In this document: positions 38,617-43,846 of the stretch, piece after piece
Position numbering within the stretch: the stretch's first letter is position 1
How the letters are laid out: every line of letters starts with the position of its first letter
Notes under the pieces: model-generated
Database searches by the model: none
Told to the model about the DNA's origin: nothing
What the model saw: the letters and a program-made list of their open reading frames with translations, nothing else
Program-made: the position numbers and the translations under genes
DNA from: Clostridium_AD sp964467165
GTDB lineage: Bacteria > Bacillota > Clostridia > Clostridiales > Clostridiaceae
Assembly: GCA_964467165.1 (NCBI GenBank)
Contig: CAYXOL010000017.1
Span: 1-64,000, forward strand
DNA length: 64,000 nucleotides
Reading direction: 5' to 3'

Positions 38617-38787
38617 TTAATTGTAATTCAAGTAGTAGTGTCTTACTTCAATGTTATCACCACATACTTTACACACCCCCTTATATATACCAACATCTAT
38701 CTTACTATCGTAGTAATATAGTTTTAGTTTATTCTTAGTACCACAACTATCACATTTATCAATAATGTAATCATCTCCGTTTGCCAT
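38617..38787 (-). CDS. Small zinc-ribbon protein
   Basis: 56 residues from the ATG at 38787 (MANGDDYIIDKCDSCGTKNK). Two CxxC pairs (CDSCG and CKVCG) about 26 residues apart form a zinc ribbon, and the end is RHYYLNYN. A GTG further upstream would add ten residues but lies closer to the iteron region. It is the first minus-strand gene from the divergent control region and may be an early regulator; unproven. Confidence 0.58.
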   Translation of the reverse strand: MANGDDYIIDKCDSCGTKNKLKLYYYDSKIDVGIYKGVCKVCGDNIEVRHYYLNYN

Positions 38788-38845
38788 AAAATAAGTTTTA
38801 ATATTTATTCTACGCACCTATATCTTTAAATGTTTCGTTATGGAT

Positions 38846-38972
38846 GAACTCTGTAGAAATATAGATGTGTTGATGAATATCATATAGACGTGTTGATGGA
38901 CCTTGTAAAAACATAGATGTGTCAACGAATCCTGTAAAAATATAGATGTGTCGATGAACCTTGTAAAAACAC
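38846..38972. repeat. 29-bp direct repeats (iteron-like) in the divergent control region
   Basis: About 4.5 head-to-tail copies of a 29-bp unit lie at 38846-38874, 38875-38897 (a 23-bp shortened copy), 38898-38926, 38927-38955 and a partial copy from 38956. The shared core is TATAGATGTGT preceded by CTTGTAAAAA-like sequence. They lie between the leftward and rightward transcription units. Arrays like this often bind a replication initiator or regulator. Confidence 0.75.
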
Positions 38973-38993
38973 ACCCCCCTACCTACGAAATTT

Positions 38994-39168
38994 GGGGGAC
39001 TCCCCCCGGGGTCTGTTCTACCATTCGTTTCTCATTCACAGTGGCTTGGTTTTGTGTTAAATGCTAAAGGCAAAGGGCAAAGTGTAAACTTGAAAAGGAG
39101 TTCGAATTTCAAATTATGTTTTAGGTTTTCGATTTCGAGTTTTGGGGAATGGGGTTGGGGAAATTGGG
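38994..39168. promoter_or_regulatory. Divergent control region: GC hairpin and G-quadruplex motif
   Basis: After the direct repeats comes a GC hairpin (GGGGG-act-CCCCC, 38994-39006). Further on are four G tracts at 39144-39147, 39151-39154, 39157-39160 and 39166-39168 (GGGG-3-GGGG-2-GGGG-5-GGG), a good G-quadruplex pattern in an AT-rich genome. With the iterons this could form an origin or the promoter hub for both strands. No gene is present from 38.79 to 39.27 kb. Confidence 0.5.
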
Positions 39169-39203
39169 TTTTGGTTTACACCAGCAATACTATTATGTTG
39201 AAT

Positions 39204-39273
39204 CAAGGTGACCACAACCTGAAATGAATTATACCATAGCTGTGGTGGCTATGGTTTATAAAAATTTAGTACC
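39204..39273 (+). promoter_or_regulatory. Structured leader RNA, copy 1 (pseudoknot/switch candidate)
   Basis: The leader of the first rightward gene reads AAGGTGACCAC (39205-39215), then 17 nt, then an 8-bp stem ACCATAGC/GCTATGGT with loop TGTGGTG (39241-39247), then 18 nt to the ATG. The upstream ACCAC can pair with GTGGT in the loop. The 3' arm can instead pair with ACCAT overlapping the start codon. The same layout recurs at 39484-39552. Confidence 0.68.
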
Positions 39274-39480
39274 ATGGAAAAAGTTAAAGTTATCTTAATT
39301 TACAACGCCCCCCACGACCATGTGTCGGGCGGGCAATATCAACCCATAGATCTGGACGCTGTCCAAATAGTGGACGCGTTTCAATACGAACCAGGTTATC
39401 ATTACCGGGGGGCGTCCGGAGCAAGATTTTTGTCTGAAAGGGAAGCGGACTGCTTCCTGATGACGACATTAAAATTGTAG
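39274..39480 (+). CDS. Small unknown early protein (68 aa)
   Basis: A 68-residue protein (MEKVKVILIYNAPHDHVSGG ... EREADCFLMTTLKL) with a beta-strand start and several His and Tyr residues. It has higher GC and different codon use from the late genes. It is the first gene of the rightward block, preceded by a structured leader. Early position suggests host take-over or regulation, but no family is recognised. Confidence 0.55.
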   Translation: MEKVKVILIYNAPHDHVSGGQYQPIDLDAVQIVDAFQYEPGYHYRGASGARFLSEREADCFLMTTLKL

Positions 39481-39483
39481 TAT

Positions 39484-39552
39484 AAGGTGACCACGGCCTG
39501 AAACGAATTATGCTGTCATTGTGGTGATGACGGCTATCAAAAACTTACTGTC
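39484..39552 (+). promoter_or_regulatory. Structured leader RNA, copy 2 (pseudoknot/switch candidate)
   Basis: This repeats copy 1: AAGGTGACCAC (39484-39494), 17 nt, an 8-bp stem GCTGTCAT/ATGACGGC with the identical loop TGTGGTG (39520-39526), and 18 nt to the ATG. The stem sequence is completely different but still paired, so the structure is conserved by compensatory change. The 3' arm also pairs with CTGTCAT at the start codon. Confidence 0.7.
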
Positions 39553-39777
39553 ATGAAAATAAGAGAAAGGAAGTTCATATGCCTTGATGAAACCAAGGCA
39601 ATTGACTTTTTCAAAGCCGCGTTAAGAGTTCTTGTAACTCGTAATTGGGTTGTAATTTATAAGTATAGTGCTGAGTCCGAAGACGGACTTCAGTATTACG
39701 ACATAATAGTCTGTGCTAGAAGAGTTAGAGGAACAGTAGAATTCAAGCAGATTGTCGACGAAGTGTCGGCAAACTGA
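39553..39777 (+). CDS. Small unknown early protein (74 aa)
   Basis: A 74-residue protein (MKIRERKFICLDETKAIDFF, then VLVTRNWVVIYKYSAESEDG, ending VDEVSAN). The alternating pattern suggests an alpha/beta ferredoxin-like fold of about one domain. It is flanked by a structured leader and, 7 nt after its stop, a pseudoknot. Function unknown. Confidence 0.6.
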   Translation: MKIRERKFICLDETKAIDFFKAALRVLVTRNWVVIYKYSAESEDGLQYYDIIVCARRVRGTVEFKQIVDEVSAN

Positions 39778-39784
39778 TGCATAA

Positions 39785-39822
39785 CCGCCATGACACACGG
39801 CGGTATATAAGTAGTGTGTCAT
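39785..39822 (+). other. 3' pseudoknot element, copy 1
   Basis: H-type pseudoknot: stem 1 CCGCC (39785-39789)/GGCGG (39799-39803); its loop ATGACACAC pairs with GTGTGTCAT (39814-39822), giving a 9-bp stem 2. The linker is TATATAAGTA. It lies 7 nt after a stop codon and is followed by a T-rich tract. A sibling with a different stem 2 is at 40415-40450. Confidence 0.75.
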
Positions 39823-39967
39823 TTGTATTATTTTTATTTTTATTACCTTAACTACACACTAATACAAATACAATTTTGCTCAAACACTTCAATTCTTTTA
39901 CAGGACAATAGCGGTAACATCCCCGCCACTATTGTCTCTTTAATCAATGGGGATTAAAGCATAACAT
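39823..39967 (+). promoter_or_regulatory. Leader region of the 146-aa gene with motif copy and hairpin
   Basis: This holds one copy of the AAATACAATTTT motif (39866-39877) and a strong hairpin GACAATAG ... CTATTGTC (39904-39936). The hairpin loop has ATCCCC, which can pair with GGGGAT just before the ATG (39949-39954), giving another pseudoknot option, with a competing hairpin TTTAATC/GATTAAA. Confidence 0.5.
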
Positions 39968-40408
39968 ATGAAAACATATTATAAATATTTATTCACCTCA
40001 AAAGGTGTTTCTGAAGAGGAAGGAGAAACCTTTCATATAGAAAGGTTATTTTTCATGTCGACAGAAAACCTGAGATTGAGCTATCTGGAAAGAAAAATGA
40101 AATTCTCTCCGGATCCGTTCACTCCAATAGTTGACAATGGCACCATAGCCAGAAGTGGCTATGACGTGGCCACTCAAATACTCGTGGGGGCAGATATAGC
40201 CCCTATATATAGAGTAAATGACCCCTACGCTGCCTCTCATTCTGAGGGGCCGGGGGGATGCTCATACAGGTTTATAAGTGGAGTATTGAAACAGGTTAGT
40301 ACAATTGACGCCATCTCGGACGGCGTCAGTTGTCCTGCGGAGTTTATGCTCCGCAAGAAAATAATTGAGGCCGTAAAGGCCTTAATTGAAGCTGAAGAGG
40401 TTGAATAA
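39968..40408 (+). CDS. Unknown early protein (146 aa)
   Basis: A 146-residue soluble protein (MKTYYKYLFTSKGVSEEEGE, later RSGYDVATQILVGADIAPIY and GPGGCSYRFISGVLKQV). No motif was recognised. It is preceded by a structured leader and followed, 6 nt after the stop, by a pseudoknot element. Likely part of the early host-interaction set. Confidence 0.6.
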   Translation: MKTYYKYLFTSKGVSEEEGETFHIERLFFMSTENLRLSYLERKMKFSPDPFTPIVDNGTIARSGYDVATQILVGADIAPIYRVNDPYAASHSEGPGGCSYRFISGVLKQVSTIDAISDGVSCPAEFMLRKKIIEAVKALIEAEEVE

Positions 40409-40414
40409 AAGTAT

Positions 40415-40450
40415 CCGCCCTAACATACGGCGGTATATAAATAGTATGTT
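40415..40450 (+). other. 3' pseudoknot element, copy 2
   Basis: Stem 1 CCGCC (40415-40419)/GGCGG (40429-40433) is identical to copy 1 and the linker TATATAAATA is nearly identical. Stem 2 is different but fully paired: AACATAC (40422-40428) with GTATGTT (40444-40450). It is followed by CTTTT. The compensatory change supports a real RNA structure. Confidence 0.75.
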
Positions 40451-40772
40451 CTTTTAATGGGGGTACCGGCTTTTTTATCATTTAATTCCTAACTACTTAT
40501 ACCCAGCTGTCTTTTTTATCCTTGAATACCTAACTACTTACTATAGTTAGTAATACAAAATACAATTTTCCTTTAATCGTTTCGCTCATGCGAAGCCTCA
40601 CTCCGCTTCGCTTCGTGTGGCGGCTTCGCTTCGCTCCACTCACACTTTACTTAAATACAATTTTCTTTAATCACACTTTTTTGCGGATTTGGTGCGCAAG
40701 CAGTCATTTTGGCTGTCTTGGCACTGGCTATGACGGACGCCTGAAGTTCCGTCTTATAAAAAACTTACGAAC
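40451..40772 (+). promoter_or_regulatory. 322-nt non-coding stretch with repeats and GC palindromes
   Basis: No convincing gene. It holds a 41-nt-period duplication (CTTTTTTATC ... CCTAACTACTTA at about 40470-40500 and 40511-40541) and two copies of the AAATACAATTTT(C)CTTTAATC motif (40558-40578, 40653-40672). There is a block of GCTTCGC/GCGAAGC palindromes (about 40590-40640) and, just before the next ATG, a hairpin GACGGA ... TCCGTC followed by TTATAAAAAACTTA. Confidence 0.6.
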
Positions 40773-41444
40773 ATGAAAGAAAAACAGTCCGTGCCGCACA
40801 AGATCGTCATTATCGGCGGCAAAGAACCGTTGGTTCCTACTTTGACAGAAGCCGCTAAAGCGGCTGGGATCAAGCCACAGCCATATTATCGGCTGCAGCT
40901 GATTCCAGAATCGGCGGTGGTCGAAATAAACGGCAAAAAAGTTTTATCGGGCGCTGGTGACGGTCGTACCAGAAGTAAGGCCGTATTCAATCTTAATAAT
41001 GGCATCTATGTCGATGCCATCAAGCAGGAAATTGCCGATGGCAATTACCGCGAATTTAAGACAGTTATTCGTGGTGCAGATGGTGTCGACCACGAAGAGA
41101 CTGCGATAGAGCTGACCAAGCTTTCCATATCTGGGGCTTGGTACACAGAAACAGCTCCCGACTACTACGTCACCGATCGGTCCGGAAAACCGATCGTTAG
41201 CATCGTACGCGATGCGAACGGCTATACCAAGAAAAATGCGATAGCTAGCACTGTCGCATTTTTTGTGTTCGACGGTGCAAACGCACAGGTCGAATATGAA
41301 GCTGCAGTGCGACGTACTGCTGTCGGAAGATTGCTACTGCTGGCCGACGCAAAGAAAGCTGAAGCTGCTGCTGCAGCGAAGAGTCCAATCCACGACACAG
41401 AAGTTCCTTCGGCGGACGACTTAGAAAGTCCGCCAACTAAATGA
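40773..41444 (+). CDS. Unknown GC-rich early protein (223 aa)
   Basis: A 223-residue protein with a markedly higher GC content than its neighbours and GC-rich codons. It starts KEKQSVPHKIVIIGGKEPLV, then AAKAAGIKPQPYYRLQLIPE. The middle is beta-rich with YYVTDRSGKPIVSIVRDANG, and the C-terminus is Ala-rich and acidic (DAKKAEAAAAAKSPIHDTE). No family recognised. The composition suggests recent acquisition. It ends 7 nt before an intrinsic terminator. Confidence 0.65.
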   Translation: MKEKQSVPHKIVIIGGKEPLVPTLTEAAKAAGIKPQPYYRLQLIPESAVVEINGKKVLSGAGDGRTRSKAVFNLNNGIYVDAIKQEIADGNYREFKTVIRGADGVDHEETAIELTKLSISGAWYTETAPDYYVTDRSGKPIVSIVRDANGYTKKNAIASTVAFFVFDGANAQVEYEAAVRRTAVGRLLLLADAKKAEAAAAAKSPIHDTEVPSADDLESPPTK

Positions 41445-41451
41445 TATAACT

Positions 41452-41485
41452 GCGTACCGGGTCGTAACTGGCCTGGTACGCTTTT
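41452..41485 (+). terminator. Intrinsic terminator
   Basis: GCGTACC (41452-41458) pairs with GGTACGC (41475-41481) across a 16-nt loop, followed by TTTT. It lies just after the 223-residue gene. A weaker AAATACAAGTTTCC motif copy begins at 41486. Confidence 0.85.
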
Positions 41486-41751
41486 AAATACAAGTTTCCT
41501 TCCAAACACGTGGCGATGCCCCGTTACTTATGGTGTTCTGCTCGGCCTAACTACGTGCAGCCTACAACACCTAACTACCTGAAAAAAGGTAGAATTGAGG
41601 CTAAAATGCCCATTTTTTGGCTAAAAATGGCCTAAAATAGGGTGTTTTAAGGGGATTTTGTAGTGAAATACCCCTCACGGCCTATCTACCTGTACGTGAG
41701 TTATAGATTTTTAGTGCATTTTGCACTATATCAATAGCTAAATTAAAAGGC
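41486..41751 (+). promoter_or_regulatory. Non-coding leader before the paralogue cluster
   Basis: 266 nt with no gene. It holds a divergent AAATACAAGTTTCC copy, two CCTAACTAC 9-mers (41546-41554, 41570-41578), and the hairpins CTACCT/AGGTAG (about 41575-41592), CTCACG/CGTGAG (about 41675-41701) and TAGTGCA/TGCACTA (41712-41728). Likely promoter plus structured 5' UTR. Confidence 0.5.
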
Positions 41752-42075
41752 ATGTTGAAAAAAGAATTACGCAAAGAAAAGCCAAAATTCAACCTCAGCA
41801 GGATTAAAGCTGGCGATTTGGTTGAATTATACTCTGTCAGTTATCTTCTATGGAAGGGGATACTGAAAAGAGTTGCCGGTGGAAGATTGAAATTCCACAA
41901 TGTGAAAGAAGACCCCAAGTTCTTTCCGAGAATGGAGTGTCTATTCGGAAGAACTTTAACAGTTACCCTTTTTAAAGCGGACGACTCTACTATAGAAGTA
42001 AAAGAGCCGGAAAGTGATAAAGAGTGGTTCTTACCAGTAGAGTGCGTGAAATCGCACTATAAAAAGATATCATAA
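41752..42075 (+). CDS. Unknown protein, paralogue A of a tandem trio
   Basis: A 107-residue protein whose core (RIKAGDLVELYSVSYLLWKG, KFHNVKEDPKFFPRMECLFG, EWFLPVECVKSHYKKIS) is shared with the next two genes. The layout looks like a small beta-barrel with a central helix: KxGDxVE-Y, then a loop, then W-LP-E at the end. No known family. The cluster probably arose by gene duplication. Confidence 0.65.
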   Translation: MLKKELRKEKPKFNLSRIKAGDLVELYSVSYLLWKGILKRVAGGRLKFHNVKEDPKFFPRMECLFGRTLTVTLFKADDSTIEVKEPESDKEWFLPVECVKSHYKKIS

Positions 42076-42097
42076 TAACCAATTAAAATCAAAAAAA

Positions 42098-42394
42098 ATG
42101 AAAACAGTAAAAGAATTTAAACCAGGAGACCTGGTGGAGACATACTCGTTAGGGTATCTCTTAAGAAAAAGGATCGTAATTAAAAACGTCGAAAGGAATT
42201 TCGAAAGAGATCCTTTGTTTAAATTTAACGAAACACTAAGAAACCCCGGCTTTAACAACGAAATGCTGCGGGGTGTATTCGGCACAGTTTTAAAAGTGGG
42301 AGTGCCTTATTACCCACTAGAAAACACTGTTGCTGTCGAGAGTAACTGGGACGGTACCACATGGTACTTACCATTAGAAACCATCAAAAAATAA
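42098..42394 (+). CDS. Unknown protein, paralogue B of a tandem trio
   Basis: A 98-residue paralogue (EFKPGDLVETYSLGYLLRKR, ETLRNPGFNNEMLRGVFGTV, TWYLPLETIKK). It starts after an A-rich leader (AATCAAAAAAA before ATG), also seen before other genes here. Function unknown. Confidence 0.65.
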   Translation: MKTVKEFKPGDLVETYSLGYLLRKRIVIKNVERNFERDPLFKFNETLRNPGFNNEMLRGVFGTVLKVGVPYYPLENTVAVESNWDGTTWYLPLETIKK

Positions 42395-42426
42395 AGTTTA
42401 AGTTTAACAATCAAAAAAATCAAGTT

Positions 42427-42891
42427 ATGGAAACTACAAATCAAAAAACAGTCGTCCTCGAGGAGGATGATTTTGAACTTGAAAATTGTCTCGAAGAAGA
42501 TGTTCAACTCGAAGACGAGGATTTTGAACTCGAGATCTGCGGCGAGGTAGAACCTCCTAAGCCGCCAAAAAAGAAAAAAGAAATAAGACTGGACGAAATA
42601 AAACCAGGCCAGTGGGTTAGAACTTATACGATAAAACATCTCTTGCAAAGGGGTGTTTTAACCTTTTCCAAATGGGATCCTGAAAGAGGACTCTATTTCG
42701 ATAGAAATATAGTCAAAGAAGATCCGGGTTTTGTTGAAGCAATGAGATCTTGCTTTGGAAAAAAACTCGAGGTACTGGAAGTAAGCGAAATGCTTAACTG
42801 TGTCGTTGTAGAAGATCCTGAAAACAGGAACTACAAGTGGCACCTCCCTCTGGAGTGTGTCAGGTATCATTACAAAAGATTTAGAAAATAA
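42427..42891 (+). CDS. Unknown protein, paralogue C with acidic N-terminal extension
   Basis: 154 residues from the ATG at 42427; the A-rich leader directly before it argues against an earlier non-ATG start. About 50 N-terminal residues are very acidic (VVLEEDDFELENCLEEDVQL), followed by PPKPPKKKKEIR, then the shared domain (EIKPGQWVRTYTIKHLLQRG ... KWHLPLECVRYHYKRFRK). The acidic arm may mimic nucleic acid or mediate binding. It is the third of three tandem paralogues. Confidence 0.65.
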   Translation: METTNQKTVVLEEDDFELENCLEEDVQLEDEDFELEICGEVEPPKPPKKKKEIRLDEIKPGQWVRTYTIKHLLQRGVLTFSKWDPERGLYFDRNIVKEDPGFVEAMRSCFGKKLEVLEVSEMLNCVVVEDPENRNYKWHLPLECVRYHYKRFRK

Positions 42892-42908
42892 TTTAAAATC
42901 AAAAAAAA

Positions 42909-43187
42909 ATGAGACCAACAATCAATCTCCTCTATGCTATCGGGATGTTTATACTCCTGGTAGCTTCTTTCGTCCTGTTATGGATATCGGGTCTTGAAAC
43001 AACCCAGAATCCTAAACTCTTCGTGGCACTTGCAATAATGTGCCTCGTTATAATTCTCGTAGTAAATGCGTACGTTTCTTACGTTACTTCGAGATATCGA
43101 GAGATAGCTGAAGATGAGGAAATCGAAGTAACGAAAAGAAAAGGTAAGAAACCTGTAAAATCAGACAAGCAATGGTTACAAAGTTAG
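42909..43187 (+). CDS. Small two-helix membrane protein
   Basis: A 92-residue protein with two transmembrane segments (LLYAIGMFILLVASFVLLWI and FVALAIMCLVIILVVNAYV) and a basic, charged C-terminal tail (DEEIEVTKRKGKKPVKSDKQ) likely in the cytoplasm. It overlaps the next gene by 16 nt. It could be an early membrane protein affecting the host envelope; function unknown. Confidence 0.62.
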   Translation: MRPTINLLYAIGMFILLVASFVLLWISGLETTQNPKLFVALAIMCLVIILVVNAYVSYVTSRYREIAEDEEIEVTKRKGKKPVKSDKQWLQS

Positions 43188-43468
43188 TATTTGGAAAGAG
43201 AGTAGCTTTGGAAAGCTACTACTTCCAAATCTGGTATGAGAAAACGGATAATGGGGAATTTAAAAAAATCCCCGTCATCCAGGTAACCAAAGAACCCATG
43301 GAAAAGAGAAAGAAATCGTATAGCTCTGTAATAAAGAGCTTTACGTATTTATCCGCCGTATCTAGGGTTCGTCGGATTGCTCTAAAACGTTTCAAAGCCG
43401 AAATGGGTCTGCATAAAGATCGGTCAAACATACCGGTCAAAATATATGTAGACCGTATAATGGCTTAA
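43172..43468 (+). CDS. Small basic protein (98 aa)
   Basis: A 98-residue strongly basic protein (TKLVFGKRVALESYYFQIWY, then KEPMEKRKKSYSSVIKSF, RVRRIALKRFKAEMG). It may bind nucleic acid. It overlaps the membrane-protein gene by 16 nt, implying coupled translation, and is followed by a strong terminator just before the tmRNA gene. No family recognised. Confidence 0.55.
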   Translation: MVTKLVFGKRVALESYYFQIWYEKTDNGEFKKIPVIQVTKEPMEKRKKSYSSVIKSFTYLSAVSRVRRIALKRFKAEMGLHKDRSNIPVKIYVDRIMA

Positions 43469-43484
43469 AACATACCCGGGAACT

Positions 43485-43529
43485 GGGGGCGGCAAGAAGG
43501 CTCATTTGAGATCGCTACCGCCCCCTTTT
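43485..43529 (+). terminator. Strong intrinsic terminator upstream of the tmRNA
   Basis: GGGGGCGG (43485-43492) pairs perfectly with CCGCCCCC (43518-43525), with a 25-nt loop containing a small CTCA/TGAG hairpin, followed by TTTT. It ends the 42-43 kb operon immediately before the tmRNA gene. Confidence 0.9.
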
Positions 43530-43687
43530 AAAGATAATGCTGGTTTCCGCGTTAAGTGGATAACCAAAGGATATCCTTGTAGGACCGGGGTTCGATCCCC
43601 CGCACCTCCACAATTCCTAACTACATGGGGGTGACTGGTTTTGACTGCAGGGTAAAGTATGGCGAATACCAGCAGCTCGCCTTAAAC

Positions 43688-43723
43688 GGCGAATATTCAC
43701 AAACTTACAGGATGGCAGCGTAG
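43688..43723 (+). other. tmRNA tag reading frame
   Basis: Eleven codons and a stop: GGC GAA TAT TCA CAA ACT, then TAC AGG ATG GCA GCG TAG, giving GEYSQTYRMAA. A Gly-Glu start and a hydrophobic-Ala-Ala end match the general form of known tags; from memory, Bacteroidota tags also begin Gly-Glu. The -MAA end should be a ClpXP-type degron. Confidence 0.9.
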
Positions 43724-43746
43724 CGTTGTTATCCTGTACGAAGGGC

Positions 43747-43770
43747 ACCCCCTGCGAAAGTGGGGGTTTT
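43747..43770 (+). terminator. Intrinsic terminator after the tmRNA
   Basis: ACCCCC (43747-43752) pairs with GGGGGT (43762-43767) across TGCGAAAGT, followed by TTT. It marks the 3' boundary of the coding half and separates it from the following 717-residue gene. Confidence 0.85.
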
Positions 43771-43846
43771 AAAAGCTAATACTTAATCAAAAATAAACAA
43801 CTTCATGATGTGATCGAGTCAAATTAAAAACTAAATTTTATTGAAA

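Larger units (their letters stand above)
39866..41500 (+). repeat. Dispersed intergenic motif AAATACAATTTT
   Basis: Four copies occur only between genes, at 39866-39877, 40558-40578, 40653-40672 and 41486-41500. The second and third extend to AAATACAATTTT followed by (C)CTTTAATC. They may be phage promoters or protein-binding sites. Confidence 0.6.
40488..43624 (+). repeat. Dispersed intergenic 9-mer CCTAACTAC
   Basis: Five exact copies occur outside genes, at 40488, 40529, 41546, 41570 and 43616, plus CCTTAACTAC at 39846. The copy at 43616-43624 lies in the intervening segment between the two halves of the permuted tmRNA. Confidence 0.6.
43530..43772 (+). ncRNA. ssrA: Circularly permuted (two-piece type) tmRNA
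   Basis: The acceptor half comes first. The T arm CGGGG/TTCGATC/CCCCG (43586-43602) is preceded by GGAC as in tmRNA and is followed by acceptor strand CACCTCC (43603-43609) and discriminator A43610; CCA is not encoded. After a 16-nt spacer the coding half begins GGGGGTGACTGG at 43627. Its GGGGGTG pairs fully with CACCTCC, including the G3-U70 alanine identity pair. CTGCAGGG (43645-43652) pairs with CCTTGTAG (43575-43582) as helix H2. A PK1-like stem GGCGA/TCGCC (43661/43677) precedes the resume codon GGC at 43688. The tag frame reads GEYSQTYRMAA and stops at TAG 43721-43723, in the loop of TACAGGAT/ATCCTGTA (43706/43731), like H5. A terminator follows. The role is rescue of stalled ribosomes with degradation tagging. 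Confidence 0.95.

Noticed and set aside
38846..38972. CRISPR array
   Set aside because: The 29-bp units are directly adjacent without spacers and one copy is shortened; no cas genes nearby.
39785..39822. preQ1 riboswitch or pistol ribozyme
   Set aside because: Stem 2 is too long for preQ1-I, and the linker and downstream hairpin of pistol are missing.
39775..39830. Stop-codon readthrough stimulated by the pseudoknot
   Set aside because: Although it sits 7 nt after a stop codon, readthrough would add only about ten residues before another stop.
40588..40776. A 62-codon plus frame in the 40.6 kb gap
   Set aside because: It lies on GCTTCGC palindromes and a promoter-like motif, with non-protein-like composition.
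43550..43611. Stand-alone tRNA gene
   Set aside because: There is a T arm and 3' acceptor strand but no 5' acceptor strand, D arm or anticodon arm upstream; the matching 5' strand lies downstream in the tmRNA coding half.
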